Part shown: positions 6,498 through 14,276 of the stretch, one piece after another
How positions within the stretch are numbered: the first letter of the stretch is position 1
Layout of the letters: the number at the start of each line of letters is the position of its first letter
Source: Candidatus Poribacteria bacterium
GTDB lineage: Bacteria; Poribacteria; WGA-4E; GCA-2687025
Assembly (NCBI GenBank): GCA_002687025.1
Contig: NYZG01000436.1
Coordinates: 1-14,350, forward strand
Length of the DNA stretch: 14,350 nt
Reading direction: 5' to 3'
Position numbers and translations under genes: made by a program
The notes under the pieces: generated by a model
The model's input: only the letters and a program-made list of their open reading frames with translations
Database searches by the model: none
What the model was told of the DNA's origin: nothing

Positions 6498-8933
6498 ATG
6501 GGGAAGTCCGCGCGTGTGGTATGGGCCGTGTTCGTGGTTCTCTGGGCGGCCGGCGCGGCAGAAGCCGTTCCTGATTCAGCAGCCGCGCGCGTGTTCTGTT
6601 CGCGCGAACGGCCTACTACCTTCGTCGGCTCGATCGAGCTCGTACGGACCCCGCGCCTTGGCCGCGAGGGCGTGTACCGACTGCACGTGGGCGCCCGTGG
6701 CGGCCGGGCTCAAGCCGCGACGCTGGAGTGGATTCTCCCGGATGCTCGCGGCAACTCCACCCGGCCCGCTCCCCTTTACGTGCCTGACCGCGCGAGCGCC
6801 TTGGACGATGTGGTAGTGCGTGTCGACCGGCCGGGCGACTACCAAATCGCCGCGCTGGTACGCCCCGCGGACGCGCCCCCTGGGTCTCCCGCGGACGTGT
6901 TCGTCCGCTACCTTCGCGTGCGTCCCGACGGTTCACACGACGCGACTGCTCCCTTCCCCTACGACTCGGAATACGCGGCGCCGTTCGCGCCAAGGGTCAC
7001 TATCAGACGTCAGGCAGGCGTCGGGGCCCGTGAGGTGGCGTACTCGGGCGCGCTGACGTATCACGACGACAATACCGGCTTCCAGGAGCCGATCCGCGAG
7101 GCCCAAGTGCGACTCGCGGAGCGCGTGACCGACGGCCCATTCCTCATTGAGGACACCGTCGACACGGTGATGACCGACGCCGACGGGAGGTTCGCGTTCC
7201 CGGCGGTCGCGGCCACGACGGCCGCGGGCGAGCCGCGCGTGTTCAGGCTCCGCGCCATCCTGGACAACGACACGCTGTCCCTGTCGCCCGCAAGCGGCGG
7301 GGCGTACGAACGCGACACCGAATGGGCCGACGCCGAGGCCGGCGCGTCGCTGGAGTTCGAGTTGCGATGGGAACGCCAGGACGCCAGCCACATGGCGGGG
7401 CACGTGTTTACGGCCGTGTTGGACGCCCGCGACTTTCTCATCGACGAGGTCGCTTTCACGCGCGACAAGATACGCGTGCACTTCCCGTCCAATCAGAGCG
7501 CCACGTTCTACGCCGCCGAGCCTCGCCGCAATGGGGCCCTGTCCGACGAATGGATCGACATCGCCTTCGAGCACGGGAACGACCGCACGGCCATGCTGCA
7601 CGAATACGGTCACGCGGTGATGACGCCGCTGTACGGGAACACGTTCGATGCAATCCCGTTCGGCCAGTGGGAAGCGCCTCACGCGCTGCACACGGTATCG
7701 GACGAGGAGTTCGCCATCAGCGAGGGCTGGGCGGAGTTCATGGCCGCCGCTGTGGACGACGACGCGCTCAACGTCACGTCCTTCGACAACGTAGACTTCC
7801 CCAACATCGAGACCAACTTCTGGTACACGGGCCGTGTCCAGGGCGTCGGCGGCAACACCATCGGCGAGAGGGTCGAGGGATCCGTCGCCAGCGTCCTGTG
7901 GGACATCAGCGACGGCCCACAGAGCCGCGACTTGATACCCGGCACCGACGACGACGGCATTGTGAACGACTTCGAGCGGGTCTGGGCCATATTCGGCGAG
8001 GCGACTCCCTATACCATCCTGACGGTGCGCGAGGAGTGGCTGCGGCGGGGTTACCCCATGCGCGACGAACTCATGGCGATCTTCGACCAGCATTCGATGA
8101 CTGGACTCGACCCCTCGTCGGACGTCAACCGCGATGGAATCGTGGACATCGCGGATATCGTCGCAGTGGCGCAGCGATTCGGCGAGGAGGGCCCGTTCCC
8201 AGGCTTCAGCCCCGATGTGAACGGCGATGATGTCATTAGCATTGCCGACCTCGTTACCGTCGCGCGCGACTTCGGGTCCAGCATCCCACTCGCCCCCGCC
8301 GCGATCGGTAAGACGGTCGCGCGCACGCTGTTCCCGGATGCGCAGGGCGTCTACGCGTTGTCGGTTGAGAATGCCGCGGGCATCGCCTTCTCGGCGTGGC
8401 CCCGCGATTCCGTCACGGTGGAGGCGACTGGGGCAGTGTGGTCCTTCGCGGAAGCGGGGCGTGCAGGCGTCGTGGCGACCGGCGCGGGGTCCAGGCTGCC
8501 AACGCAGCTGCGCCTCCGCGTGGCGGACGGCTCCGGGGGAGACGTGGCGCTGCGAGGGATTGAGGTCGTCGGTTCGTCCGGCGTGCGTCGCGCGGTGGGT
8601 GACGTAATCCTGGCTCGCGGAGCCGCGGCAGACGTGCCTGCCAAGACTGCCCTGCGACCCAACTTCCCCAACCCATTCAACCCGGAGACCTGGATACCGT
8701 TCGATCTGGCGCGCGCATCCTCCGTCGTGGTGACGGTGTACGACAGTCGAGGCATCGCCGTCCGCGCATGGAATCTGGGGCGCCTCGGCACCGGGTCGTA
8801 CGGAAGCCGCGAGGGCGCCATCCATTGGGACGGCCGCGACGCGACGGGTGAGGCCGCCGCCAGCGGGGCCTACTACGTCGAGTTGCGCGCGGGGGCCGAC
8901 GTCTCGGTCCGTCGGCTGCTCCTGGCGAAGTAA
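6498..8933 (+). CDS. secreted zinc-metalloprotease-like protein with dockerin repeats and C-terminal FlgD-like sorting domain
   Basis: 811 residues from ATG 6498, 5 bp after GGAGG. A signal peptide (basic start, hydrophobic 7-21, AEA cleavage after 23) directs export. A region at about 178-235 resembles a carboxypeptidase-regulatory or transthyretin-like beta domain ending in TDADGRFAFPAV. The catalytic part has HEYGH at 368-372 and SEGWAE at 408-413, with E409 placed as the third zinc ligand of a gluzincin. Two dockerin-type calcium loops follow, DVNRDGIVDIAD (542-553) and DVNGDDVISIAD (573-584). The last 90 residues, from PNFPNPFNPETWIPF (721-735) through the WDGRD and SGAYYVELRAG motifs, form a FlgD-like Ig domain that serves as a cell-surface or secretion tail in this group. 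A role in degrading external protein is inferred; the substrate is unknown. A strong hairpin follows the gene. Confidence 0.85.
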   Translation: MGKSARVVWAVFVVLWAAGAAEAVPDSAAARVFCSRERPTTFVGSIELVRTPRLGREGVYRLHVGARGGRAQAATLEWILPDARGNSTRPAPLYVPDRASALDDVVVRVDRPGDYQIAALVRPADAPPGSPADVFVRYLRVRPDGSHDATAPFPYDSEYAAPFAPRVTIRRQAGVGAREVAYSGALTYHDDNTGFQEPIREAQVRLAERVTDGPFLIEDTVDTVMTDADGRFAFPAVAATTAAGEPRVFRLRAILDNDTLSLSPASGGAYERDTEWADAEAGASLEFELRWERQDASHMAGHVFTAVLDARDFLIDEVAFTRDKIRVHFPSNQSATFYAAEPRRNGALSDEWIDIAFEHGNDRTAMLHEYGHAVMTPLYGNTFDAIPFGQWEAPHALHTVSDEEFAISEGWAEFMAAAVDDDALNVTSFDNVDFPNIETNFWYTGRVQGVGGNTIGERVEGSVASVLWDISDGPQSRDLIPGTDDDGIVNDFERVWAIFGEATPYTILTVREEWLRRGYPMRDELMAIFDQHSMTGLDPSSDVNRDGIVDIADIVAVAQRFGEEGPFPGFSPDVNGDDVISIADLVTVARDFGSSIPLAPAAIGKTVARTLFPDAQGVYALSVENAAGIAFSAWPRDSVTVEATGAVWSFAEAGRAGVVATGAGSRLPTQLRLRVADGSGGDVALRGIEVVGSSGVRRAVGDVILARGAAADVPAKTALRPNFPNPFNPETWIPFDLARASSVVVTVYDSRGIAVRAWNLGRLGTGSYGSREGAIHWDGRDATGEAAASGAYYVELRAGADVSVRRLLLAK

Positions 8934-9000
8934 GGCGGGCCGGAATCGAGCGGTCTCGGCTCTGTCGGCCTGGGATGCGCTCTGAGGCTGCTAGCGCCAT

Positions 9001-9028
9001 CCGCACGGTCCCGCCTGGGGCCGTGCGG
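9001..9028 (+). terminator. hairpin terminator after the metalloprotease gene
   Basis: CCGCACGGTCCC (9001-9012) pairs with GGGGCCGTGCGG (9017-9028), a 12-bp stem with one T-G wobble and a 4-base loop GCCT. It lies 67 bp past the stop. Only a short T-run (TTT at 9033-9035) follows, so termination strength is uncertain, but the stem is far the best in the window. Confidence 0.7.
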
Positions 9029-9033
9029 GCAGT

Positions 9034-9062
9034 TTGCTGAGTCGGTGGGGGCGTGGTAAGAT
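9034..9062 (+). promoter_or_regulatory. candidate sigma-70 promoter for the GspG-like/BatA unit
   Basis: TTGCTG (9034-9039), 17 bp, TAAGAT (9057-9062), just after the terminator and about 37 bp before the GTG start. The -10 is identical to that of the 102-aa protein gene. Matches are 3/6 and 4/6. Confidence 0.4.
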
Positions 9063-9099
9063 TCGCCCGGTCGGCCTTCCCGATACGCGGAGTCTCGAT

Positions 9100-9519
9100 G
9101 TGAAACGAGTGGCCTGGATCCTCGGCATCGTCGTGGTCGTCGCGGGTGTGATCGTGGTCGCCAAGCTGATTCAGCGCGGCGAACAGGAGAAGCGCCAGTT
9201 GGCGATCGAGGAGTTGGAGACCATCGAATTCGCGCTGGACCGGTACGCGAAGGACAACGGCGACTATCCCGCCACCGACCAGGGCCTGCGCGCGTTGTGG
9301 GAATACCCGCTGGGCCAACCGGTTCCCGAGAGTTGGGCCGGTCCCTACCTCGAAGACCCCATCCTCACGGACCCATGGGGCGCGGCCTGGGTGTACCGGC
9401 GGCCGGGCCGACACGACCGCTATACGTACGATCTGTTCTCGTACGGAGCCGATGGCGTGCAGGGCGGCCGGGGTGAGGACGAAGACGTCGTGAGTTGGCT
9501 GCGCCTCGAAGAACTCTAG
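9100..9519 (+). CDS. GspG-like (type II secretion major pseudopilin) domain protein with plain membrane anchor
   Basis: 139 residues from GTG 9100, with GGAG 7 bp upstream; the frame is open to 9034 but that part is not protein-like. Residues 5-22 are one hydrophobic helix. The rest is a clear GspG C-terminal fold: helix ALDRYAKDNGDYPATDQGL (45-63), GPYLEDPILTDPWG (81-94), YDLFSYGADGVQGG (110-123) and DEDVVSW (127-133), the last two being the calcium loop. Genuine pseudopilins begin with a basic leader and G|FTLxE, processed by prepilin peptidase; here the start is MKRVAWILGIVVVVAG with no such site and no Glu at position 5. It may therefore be an inner-membrane protein that is not assembled into a pilus. 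The BatA/VWA gene begins 6 bp after its stop. Confidence 0.85.
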   Translation: MKRVAWILGIVVVVAGVIVVAKLIQRGEQEKRQLAIEELETIEFALDRYAKDNGDYPATDQGLRALWEYPLGQPVPESWAGPYLEDPILTDPWGAAWVYRRPGRHDRYTYDLFSYGADGVQGGRGEDEDVVSWLRLEEL

Positions 9520-9525
9520 GCGTCC

Positions 9526-11673
9526 ATGGGCTTCCTGAATCCCCTCTTCCTGATCGGCATGGCGTCCGCCGCCATCCCGCTGCTGGTACATCTCTGGAGC
9601 CGACGTCAGGCCCGGACGATGGACTTCAGCACGTTGCGCTTCCTCCTCGAGGCGCATCGCCGAACGGTGCGCCGTTTCCAATTCGAACAGTGGCTCGTGC
9701 TGCTTCTGCGCATGCTCACGCTCGCGTGCATCGCCGTCGCTCTGGCTCGGCCGGTGCTGCACGCGGGCAGGTTCTTCGCGGACACGCATGTGCGGACGAC
9801 CGCCGCCATCGTCCTCGACAACTCCGCGAGCATGGGGTACGAGGGCGTGGCTTCCGTGCCGTTCGAGACGGCGAGGCAGGCCGCGACGAACATCCTGCGG
9901 TCGCTCAATCAGGGCGATGAGGCGACGCTCATACTGGCCTCCGACGAGCCGACGGTGCTGTTCGACCCCGCGGTATCGCAGTTGACGCAGGTCGAGCAGG
10001 CTATCCGCGCCGCAGAGCTCACGCACCGCGCAACCCGCATCGACTCGGCGATTCATCGAGCCGTGGACCTGCTGAGCCGTTCCGACGCGCCCAACCGCGA
10101 GCTATACGTGATATCCGACTTCAGTGCCGCCGGCTGGACGTCCGCGGCGATCGAAACCGACGATGTGCGGGTATTCTACGTGCCCGTGCAGGCGCAGTCG
10201 CTGGAGAACGTGGGGATCACCGCGATAGAGACGACCGGGGCGTTCGTCGCCGCAGGCTTGCCCGTGGAGCTGCAGGTCGTGGTCAGACATTTCGGCGCAA
10301 CGGCGACGGCCACACGCGGCCTGCGGCTGTTCGTCAACGACGAGCTCCGCCACTCCACGGCCGTGACGGTACCGCCGGGGGCGGAGACGCGGGAGCGCAT
10401 CTCTCACACGTTCGATGTCGCCGGCCTGTATCGACTCCGCGCGGAGCTGGACGGGGATCGCCTGGCCATTGACGACACGCGGCATCACGTCGTGTCCGTG
10501 CTGGGACAGTTGGACGTGTCGATCGTCGGCGGCGCGCCCGAGATGATGGCCCTTGCCCTCAATCCGACACAAACGGATCGCCCGACGCCCGCGTACACCA
10601 TCCGCCCCGCGACGTACGCCTTCGACACGCTGACGCAGCGCTCGTTGGACGCTGCGGACGTGCTTGTCTTGCAGGATGTGCCGATGAGCGATGGCGGCGC
10701 GATGGGCCGCGTCCGCAACCACCTACTGCAGGGGAAGCCGGTGCTGGCGTTCCTCGGGCCGGCGCTCGACGCGGCCGGGATGAACGCCGTCGACTGGATG
10801 CCCGCGCGAGCGGCGGGAGTCAAGACCTACGACACGCCACAGCGCGTGAAACCGGCCCACCTCAGCGCCGCAAACCGGGACGCCACGGGCGCGGCGGCGT
10901 CCGATGCGGTGTTCGGCGTATTCGAGGCCGGAGCTTGGGAGGAGGGCGGCGCGCCGAGCGTCTACACGGCGTACGATTTGCGGCCGGAGGCGGATGCGGC
11001 TGTCATGGCCCGGCTTTCCGACGGCACGCCGTTCGTTGTCGCGGGCGCCGTCGGAGGGGGTAGGCTTATCGTCGTGAACGCGCCTGGGGCCGGCACGGAG
11101 TGGTCGGATCTGGCGATCCAGACAGCTTTCCTGCCGCTTGTGCAGCAGCTCGTGTTCTACGCCGCCTCGCCCGATCCCACCCCCGAGCGCGGCCTGATAG
11201 TCGGCGAGGGATTCTCCCGGGCCCTCGGCCCTGCCGACCCGCTCGTCGTGGGAGTTACGACGCCAGACGGCGATGTCCGCACAGTCGCCAGATCGCAGGA
11301 CGGCTCAGCGCTCACATACGCCGACACCAGCTCAATCGGAGTGTACGCCCTGGACGGCCGCGGCGCCTCAGTGGCCGCAGAGGCAGACGGACGACTGCGA
11401 GACGCGTTTGCGGTCAACCTCGACCCGTCCGAATCGGACCTCACGCCCGTGGCGCCGACCGACGCCTCGGCGAAGCTGCCGGCCGTAGACTGGCTGGACG
11501 ACGTGTCGTCAGGGCGCGACGGGTTCGATGCGGCGCTGGGATCGCGTCGGCTGGGTCGCGAGCTGTGGACGCACTTCCTGCTGCTCGCGGTGATCCTGAT
11601 GACGATCGAACTGTTCGTGGCGAACCGCAAGTCGACCGCCGGCGACGAGGCCGCGCCCGCCACGGGGTTCTGA
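9526..11673 (+). CDS. BatA/VWA-domain membrane protein
   Basis: 715 residues. ATG 9526 begins MGFLNPLFLIGMASAAIPLL, the N-terminal BatA (aerotolerance regulator) signature, with two membrane segments near 7-22 and 56-76. A von Willebrand A domain follows, with MIDAS DNSAS at 98-102 (D98, S100, S102) and strand ELYVISDFS near 190. A beta-rich CARDB-like region spans about 215-310, then a glutamine-amidotransferase-like segment (LDVSIVGGAPEM, LVLQDVPMS, GKPVLAFLGP), and a last membrane helix at about 683-698 before a short cytoplasmic tail. Proteins of this architecture sit in the inner membrane of many FCB/PVC-group bacteria, usually beside MoxR ATPase and DUF58 genes, which are not seen here. 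The role is unclear, perhaps envelope integrity or complex assembly. Cotranscription with the GspG-like gene is likely. Confidence 0.85.
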   Translation: MGFLNPLFLIGMASAAIPLLVHLWSRRQARTMDFSTLRFLLEAHRRTVRRFQFEQWLVLLLRMLTLACIAVALARPVLHAGRFFADTHVRTTAAIVLDNSASMGYEGVASVPFETARQAATNILRSLNQGDEATLILASDEPTVLFDPAVSQLTQVEQAIRAAELTHRATRIDSAIHRAVDLLSRSDAPNRELYVISDFSAAGWTSAAIETDDVRVFYVPVQAQSLENVGITAIETTGAFVAAGLPVELQVVVRHFGATATATRGLRLFVNDELRHSTAVTVPPGAETRERISHTFDVAGLYRLRAELDGDRLAIDDTRHHVVSVLGQLDVSIVGGAPEMMALALNPTQTDRPTPAYTIRPATYAFDTLTQRSLDAADVLVLQDVPMSDGGAMGRVRNHLLQGKPVLAFLGPALDAAGMNAVDWMPARAAGVKTYDTPQRVKPAHLSAANRDATGAAASDAVFGVFEAGAWEEGGAPSVYTAYDLRPEADAAVMARLSDGTPFVVAGAVGGGRLIVVNAPGAGTEWSDLAIQTAFLPLVQQLVFYAASPDPTPERGLIVGEGFSRALGPADPLVVGVTTPDGDVRTVARSQDGSALTYADTSSIGVYALDGRGASVAAEADGRLRDAFAVNLDPSESDLTPVAPTDASAKLPAVDWLDDVSSGRDGFDAALGSRRLGRELWTHFLLLAVILMTIELFVANRKSTAGDEAAPATGF

Positions 11674-11685
11674 CCCAGCGGCGTC

Positions 11686-11714
11686 TTGACCGCCCATCTG
11701 GACTCGCCTACGCT
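11686..11714 (+). promoter_or_regulatory. sigma-70-like promoter for the PhyH-family gene
   Basis: TTGACC (11686-11691), exactly 17 bp, TACGCT (11709-11714), 50 bp before the ATG at 11765. The -35 is 5/6 and the -10 is 3/6 (TA---T). It lies in the 91-bp gap after the BatA gene, so the dioxygenase gene is probably separately transcribed. Confidence 0.45.
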
Positions 11715-11764
11715 TCCCGTCCCGACGGTGCTGCCCGCTTCACATCGCGCTGGAGGACCGGCTT

Positions 11765-12613
11765 ATGGTAGAGATGACCGACCGCGAGAAGTTCCTGTTC
11801 GACCTGCACGGGTACCTCCACGTCCCCAGGTTCCTCACCGACGACGAGCTGGGCGCCCTCAACGCCGCTCTCGAAGGCAACATGGACAGGATGGGGGAGG
11901 ATGGCAACTCGGCGACAGGGGAGTCGACGACGCTTCCCGGCACGCACCGGCGCGGGATGTTCTCCGGCATGCTGACCTGGCCGGAACCGCACAACCAGCC
12001 GTGGCGCGACCTCCTGGCGCACAGGAAGGCCATCCCGTACCTGAACACGATACATGGACGCGGATGGAAGATCGACCACGCCCCGTTCCTGCTCTACTCG
12101 ACGAAGGGCGCCGAAGGGCTGATCCTGCACGGCTCTACGCAACGGCACTTCGACGGGTCGCAATACTACGCGTATGCCAACGGCCAAATGCGGTGCGGCA
12201 TGGTCGTGTTCCAGTACCAGCTTGGTGACGTGAACGAGGGCGACGGCGGGCTGTGCGTGATCCCGGGCAGCCACAAGGCGAACTACCCGTTCCCCAGGGA
12301 CATCCGGGAGTGGGAGGCGGACCGGGGCGTCGTCTACAACGTGCCGTGCAAGGCGGGCGACATGGTGATCTTCAACGAGGCTACGCTACACGGGACGCTG
12401 CCGTGGACGGCGGATCATCCGCGGAAGTCGCTGCTCATCCGCTACTCGCCGAAGTATCTACACTTCGCGGGCGGATTCTACAAGACGGAACTGCCGGAGT
12501 GGGTGGCAGAACTGACCGAGGCGCAACAGGCGACGTTGGAGCCGCCGTACATCTACAACCGGCCGTTGGTCGAGGACGATGGCGTGGGCGTGGCGCGGCC
12601 GCGGCGCGAGTGA
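11765..12613 (+). CDS. phytanoyl-CoA dioxygenase (PhyH) family protein
   Basis: 282 residues from ATG 11765, with GGAGG 8 bp upstream; a second ATG at 11774 is less well spaced. The opening YLHVPRFLTDDELGALNAAL is the family's usual N-terminal strand and helix. The iron triad of the double-stranded beta-helix is H128-x-D130 (in QRHFDGSQYY) and H209 (in ATLHGTLPW), and R226 (LIRYSPKY) is placed to bind 2-oxoglutarate. GDGGLCVIPGSHKANY (159-174) is the highly conserved loop leading into the distal half. It is a cytosolic Fe(II)/2-oxoglutarate-dependent oxygenase, hydroxylating a small molecule that cannot be named. PhyH paralogues are abundant in Poribacteria and other marine groups. It stands alone with its own promoter and converges with the 74-aa gene, 12 bp apart. 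Confidence 0.88.
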   Translation: MVEMTDREKFLFDLHGYLHVPRFLTDDELGALNAALEGNMDRMGEDGNSATGESTTLPGTHRRGMFSGMLTWPEPHNQPWRDLLAHRKAIPYLNTIHGRGWKIDHAPFLLYSTKGAEGLILHGSTQRHFDGSQYYAYANGQMRCGMVVFQYQLGDVNEGDGGLCVIPGSHKANYPFPRDIREWEADRGVVYNVPCKAGDMVIFNEATLHGTLPWTADHPRKSLLIRYSPKYLHFAGGFYKTELPEWVAELTEAQQATLEPPYIYNRPLVEDDGVGVARPRRE

Positions 12614-12625
12614 TCTCGCGCTGGG

Positions 12626-12850
12626 CTAGCCTTCGGCGGGGAGCTCCTCGAGTGCGGTGACGCTGGACGGCGGTATCGCACGATCGAGCAGCCACTGCTC
12701 CACCGAGGCCATGTCGGGGGCGTTGAATTCGTAGGCGATCTCGAAGGCGGGCCCTGCCGTCATCCCAGCACGCATCGCGCGCTGCGGGAGCATCGCCACC
12801 AGTTCACTGTCGTTCACGTCGGGCATCAGCACGCACCGGTAACGCGGCAC
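12626..12850 (-). CDS. small conserved-looking protein of unknown function (74 aa)
   Basis: I do not recognise this family. The start GTG at 12850-12848 is preceded by GGAGGA at about 7 bp; a longer TTG start at 12871 would place that SD inside the gene. The protein opens with a strand PRYRCVLMPDV, then a helical part NDSELVAMLPQRAMRAG, a second strand FEIAYEFNA and an amphipathic helix MASVEQWLLDRAIPPSS. This alternation resembles small alpha/beta ferredoxin-like or muconolactone-type proteins, but that is only an impression. No signal peptide, membrane helix or catalytic motif is seen. It lies downstream of the creatininase gene on the same strand after 155 bp, with its own weak promoter, and faces the PhyH gene tail to tail. 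Confidence 0.65.
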   Translation of the reverse strand: MPRYRCVLMPDVNDSELVAMLPQRAMRAGMTAGPAFEIAYEFNAPDMASVEQWLLDRAIPPSSVTALEELPAEG

Positions 12851-12877
12851 TGTCGGTTCCTCCGCGCCCAAACTCGC

Positions 12878-12906
12878 CCTATCGAACGCCGTGGGGTCGT
12901 TCGCAA
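12878..12906 (-). promoter_or_regulatory. weak promoter candidate for the 74-aa protein gene
   Basis: On the minus strand TTGCGA (12906-12901), 17 bp, GATAGG (12883-12878), 28 bp before the GTG. The -10 is poor (3/6). The spacing is right, but readthrough from the creatininase gene is equally possible. Confidence 0.25.
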
Positions 12907-13005
12907 GTAGCGTGCCACGTCGGATCCCTGTGTTCTGGGGTGCTCTCGCCGCATGTTAGGGCAGTTTCGGCGCAGGCGCCGACGACGATGCGCAAGTTCT
13001 GGGCT

Positions 13006-13716
13006 TCAGAGGCCGTCGATCTCGGCGGGGGCATCCCCGCGCGCCATGGACTCGACGTGCGTCGCCAATGCGGCGACGATCGCTTCCAGCAGCCCCTCGC
13101 CACTCGCGGCCGTTGCGGCGCGCACCCCTTCATCGGTCGACAGCGCCTGCGTGTGCACGCGCACCGTGTCTGGGAACATGTGGAGCGCCATGGCCGTCTC
13201 GAATTCCTGCGCATGCCCCGGCACGCTGCCGGTCACGAGGCATTCCTCCGCGACTTCGGGAGGCAGGAAGTCCCAGTAGGAGTGGAAATGGATGCCGGCG
13301 TCGAAGTAGCGCCGGAACTGGTTCACCACGCCGCGCATCGGCGCGACGTTGCCGCCGTGGCCGTTCAGGATGAGGACGTGCTCCATGCCGTGCCGTACGA
13401 AGCTGTCGCACGCGTCCCAGACCACGGAGTGGAACGTGCCCGGCTTGAGCGTCACCGAGCCGAACCGATGCGCCATGTGGTGCTCGGAGATGCCCGCGCG
13501 CAACGGCTCCGCGACGATGGCCGACGGATAGACGCGCCGCGCGACGGCTTCGGCGACGGCCGTCGCGGAGCGGATGTCGTGCCCCATCGTCAGGTGCTCG
13601 AGATGCTGCTCAATGCTTCCGGTCGGGATTATCGCCACGCAGGCGCCGCCCGACTCGATCCGCTCCCACGCCTCGACACGTGTCATCCGCTCCAGCCGAA
13701 CTTCCTTCGCATCCAT
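13006..13716 (-). CDS. creatininase-family amidohydrolase
   Basis: 236 residues from ATG 13716-13714, with GGAGG 4 bp upstream. The open frame runs a further 159 codons to 14193 but that part is Arg/Pro-rich and not protein-like. Creatininase-fold metal motifs are in order: IPTGSIEQHLEHL (30-42, ligands E36 and H38), D47 in GHD, SEHHMAHRFGSVTLKPGTF (77-95), LNGHGGN (117-123, ligand H120) and GHAQEFET (167-174, for the usual HAGExET). These enzymes hydrolyse cyclic or linear amides with a binuclear metal centre in the cytosol; members act on creatinine, formylaminopyrimidines and similar compounds, so the family name does not fix the substrate. The length (about 240-260 usual) is normal. Neighbours give no pathway clue. 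Confidence 0.88.
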   Translation of the reverse strand: MDAKEVRLERMTRVEAWERIESGGACVAIIPTGSIEQHLEHLTMGHDIRSATAVAEAVARRVYPSAIVAEPLRAGISEHHMAHRFGSVTLKPGTFHSVVWDACDSFVRHGMEHVLILNGHGGNVAPMRGVVNQFRRYFDAGIHFHSYWDFLPPEVAEECLVTGSVPGHAQEFETAMALHMFPDTVRVHTQALSTDEGVRAATAASGEGLLEAIVAALATHVESMARGDAPAEIDGL

Positions 13717-14276
13717 GCGGCCTCCGATCAGTAACCGTGTTCCGGGGCGACGACTTGCGCGCCTGTCAACGCTGTATGGCGATCGGCCTGCGCCGCGAGG
13801 CTTCAGCGCGCGGTGTCCGTGAAGGGAGCACGCGCAGTGACGATCGTGACTCTCAGCAAGCCCGGCGCCGATCGGCGGCGTGGTCTCAACTCGCCCGGCG
13901 ACAGTACTGGCACTGCCACGGCGCCAACAAGGTCGGCGCAGACGCCTCGCAGGCGTCGCTGGTGGTAAGGGAATGCGTAGGCTGGCCGGATCCGTCAGAA
14001 GCTGGAGGAGCCTGCGGGCACGAGGTCCGCCGCACAGCTTTCTCGCCGGCGTACGCAAGCAATCATCGCGAAGGCGGCCGTCGGCCGACCGCGACAGCTC
14101 GCAGCCACACCTGACGCGGGCGCGCCGAGGACGCCTCGCGGAGGCGCGGGGGCCACGCCCGCGCCCCTGCGGCCGCCGAGTCAAACGCATCATGGACTAC
14201 CGGCAGGACACGGGCTACCAGTAGGAAAGGAAGGGAGGCGCGGGCGAGACAGGCCATTACATGGGAGGAACGGCCT
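13717..14276. other. 560-bp region without a convincing gene, with two related short hairpins
   Basis: Open frames exist on both strands but all are Arg/Pro/Ser-rich and lack protein-like pattern or well-placed SD. Two small hairpins share the left arm ACGCCTCGC. One has a 7-bp stem, GACGCCT/AGGCGTC with loop CGC, at 13941-13957. The other has a 6-bp stem, CGCCTC/GAGGCG with loop GCG, at 14132-14146. A perfect 12-bp palindrome CGCCGATCGGCG lies at 13866-13877. A purine tract (14223-14239) precedes the next gene. A TTGACA on minus (13769-13764) upstream of the creatininase gene has no matching -10. The region must contain the creatininase promoter. Confidence 0.5.

Noticed and set aside
6933..8825. 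630-codon open frame antisense to the metalloprotease gene
   Set aside because: It mirrors a well-supported gene; composition is Arg/His/Val-rich with no domain pattern, the expected effect of high GC codon use.
8677..10056. 459-codon minus-strand open frame over the metalloprotease end, the GspG-like gene and the BatA start
   Set aside because: It crosses the terminator, promoter and three genes on the other strand and shows no recognisable fold.
12967..12982. Hairpin TCGGCGC/GCGCCGA after the creatininase gene
   Set aside because: The loop is only 2 bases and no T-run follows on the minus strand, so it is not a convincing terminator.
13764..13769. Perfect TTGACA on the minus strand upstream of the creatininase gene
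   Set aside because: No -10-like hexamer lies 16-19 bp downstream (the sequence is GC-rich CCCGGA), so I do not call a promoter.
13680..14224. Two plus-strand open frames of 114 and 144 codons
   Set aside because: Both are Arg/Ser/Pro-rich with no SD and no regular secondary-structure pattern; one overlaps the creatininase N terminus.
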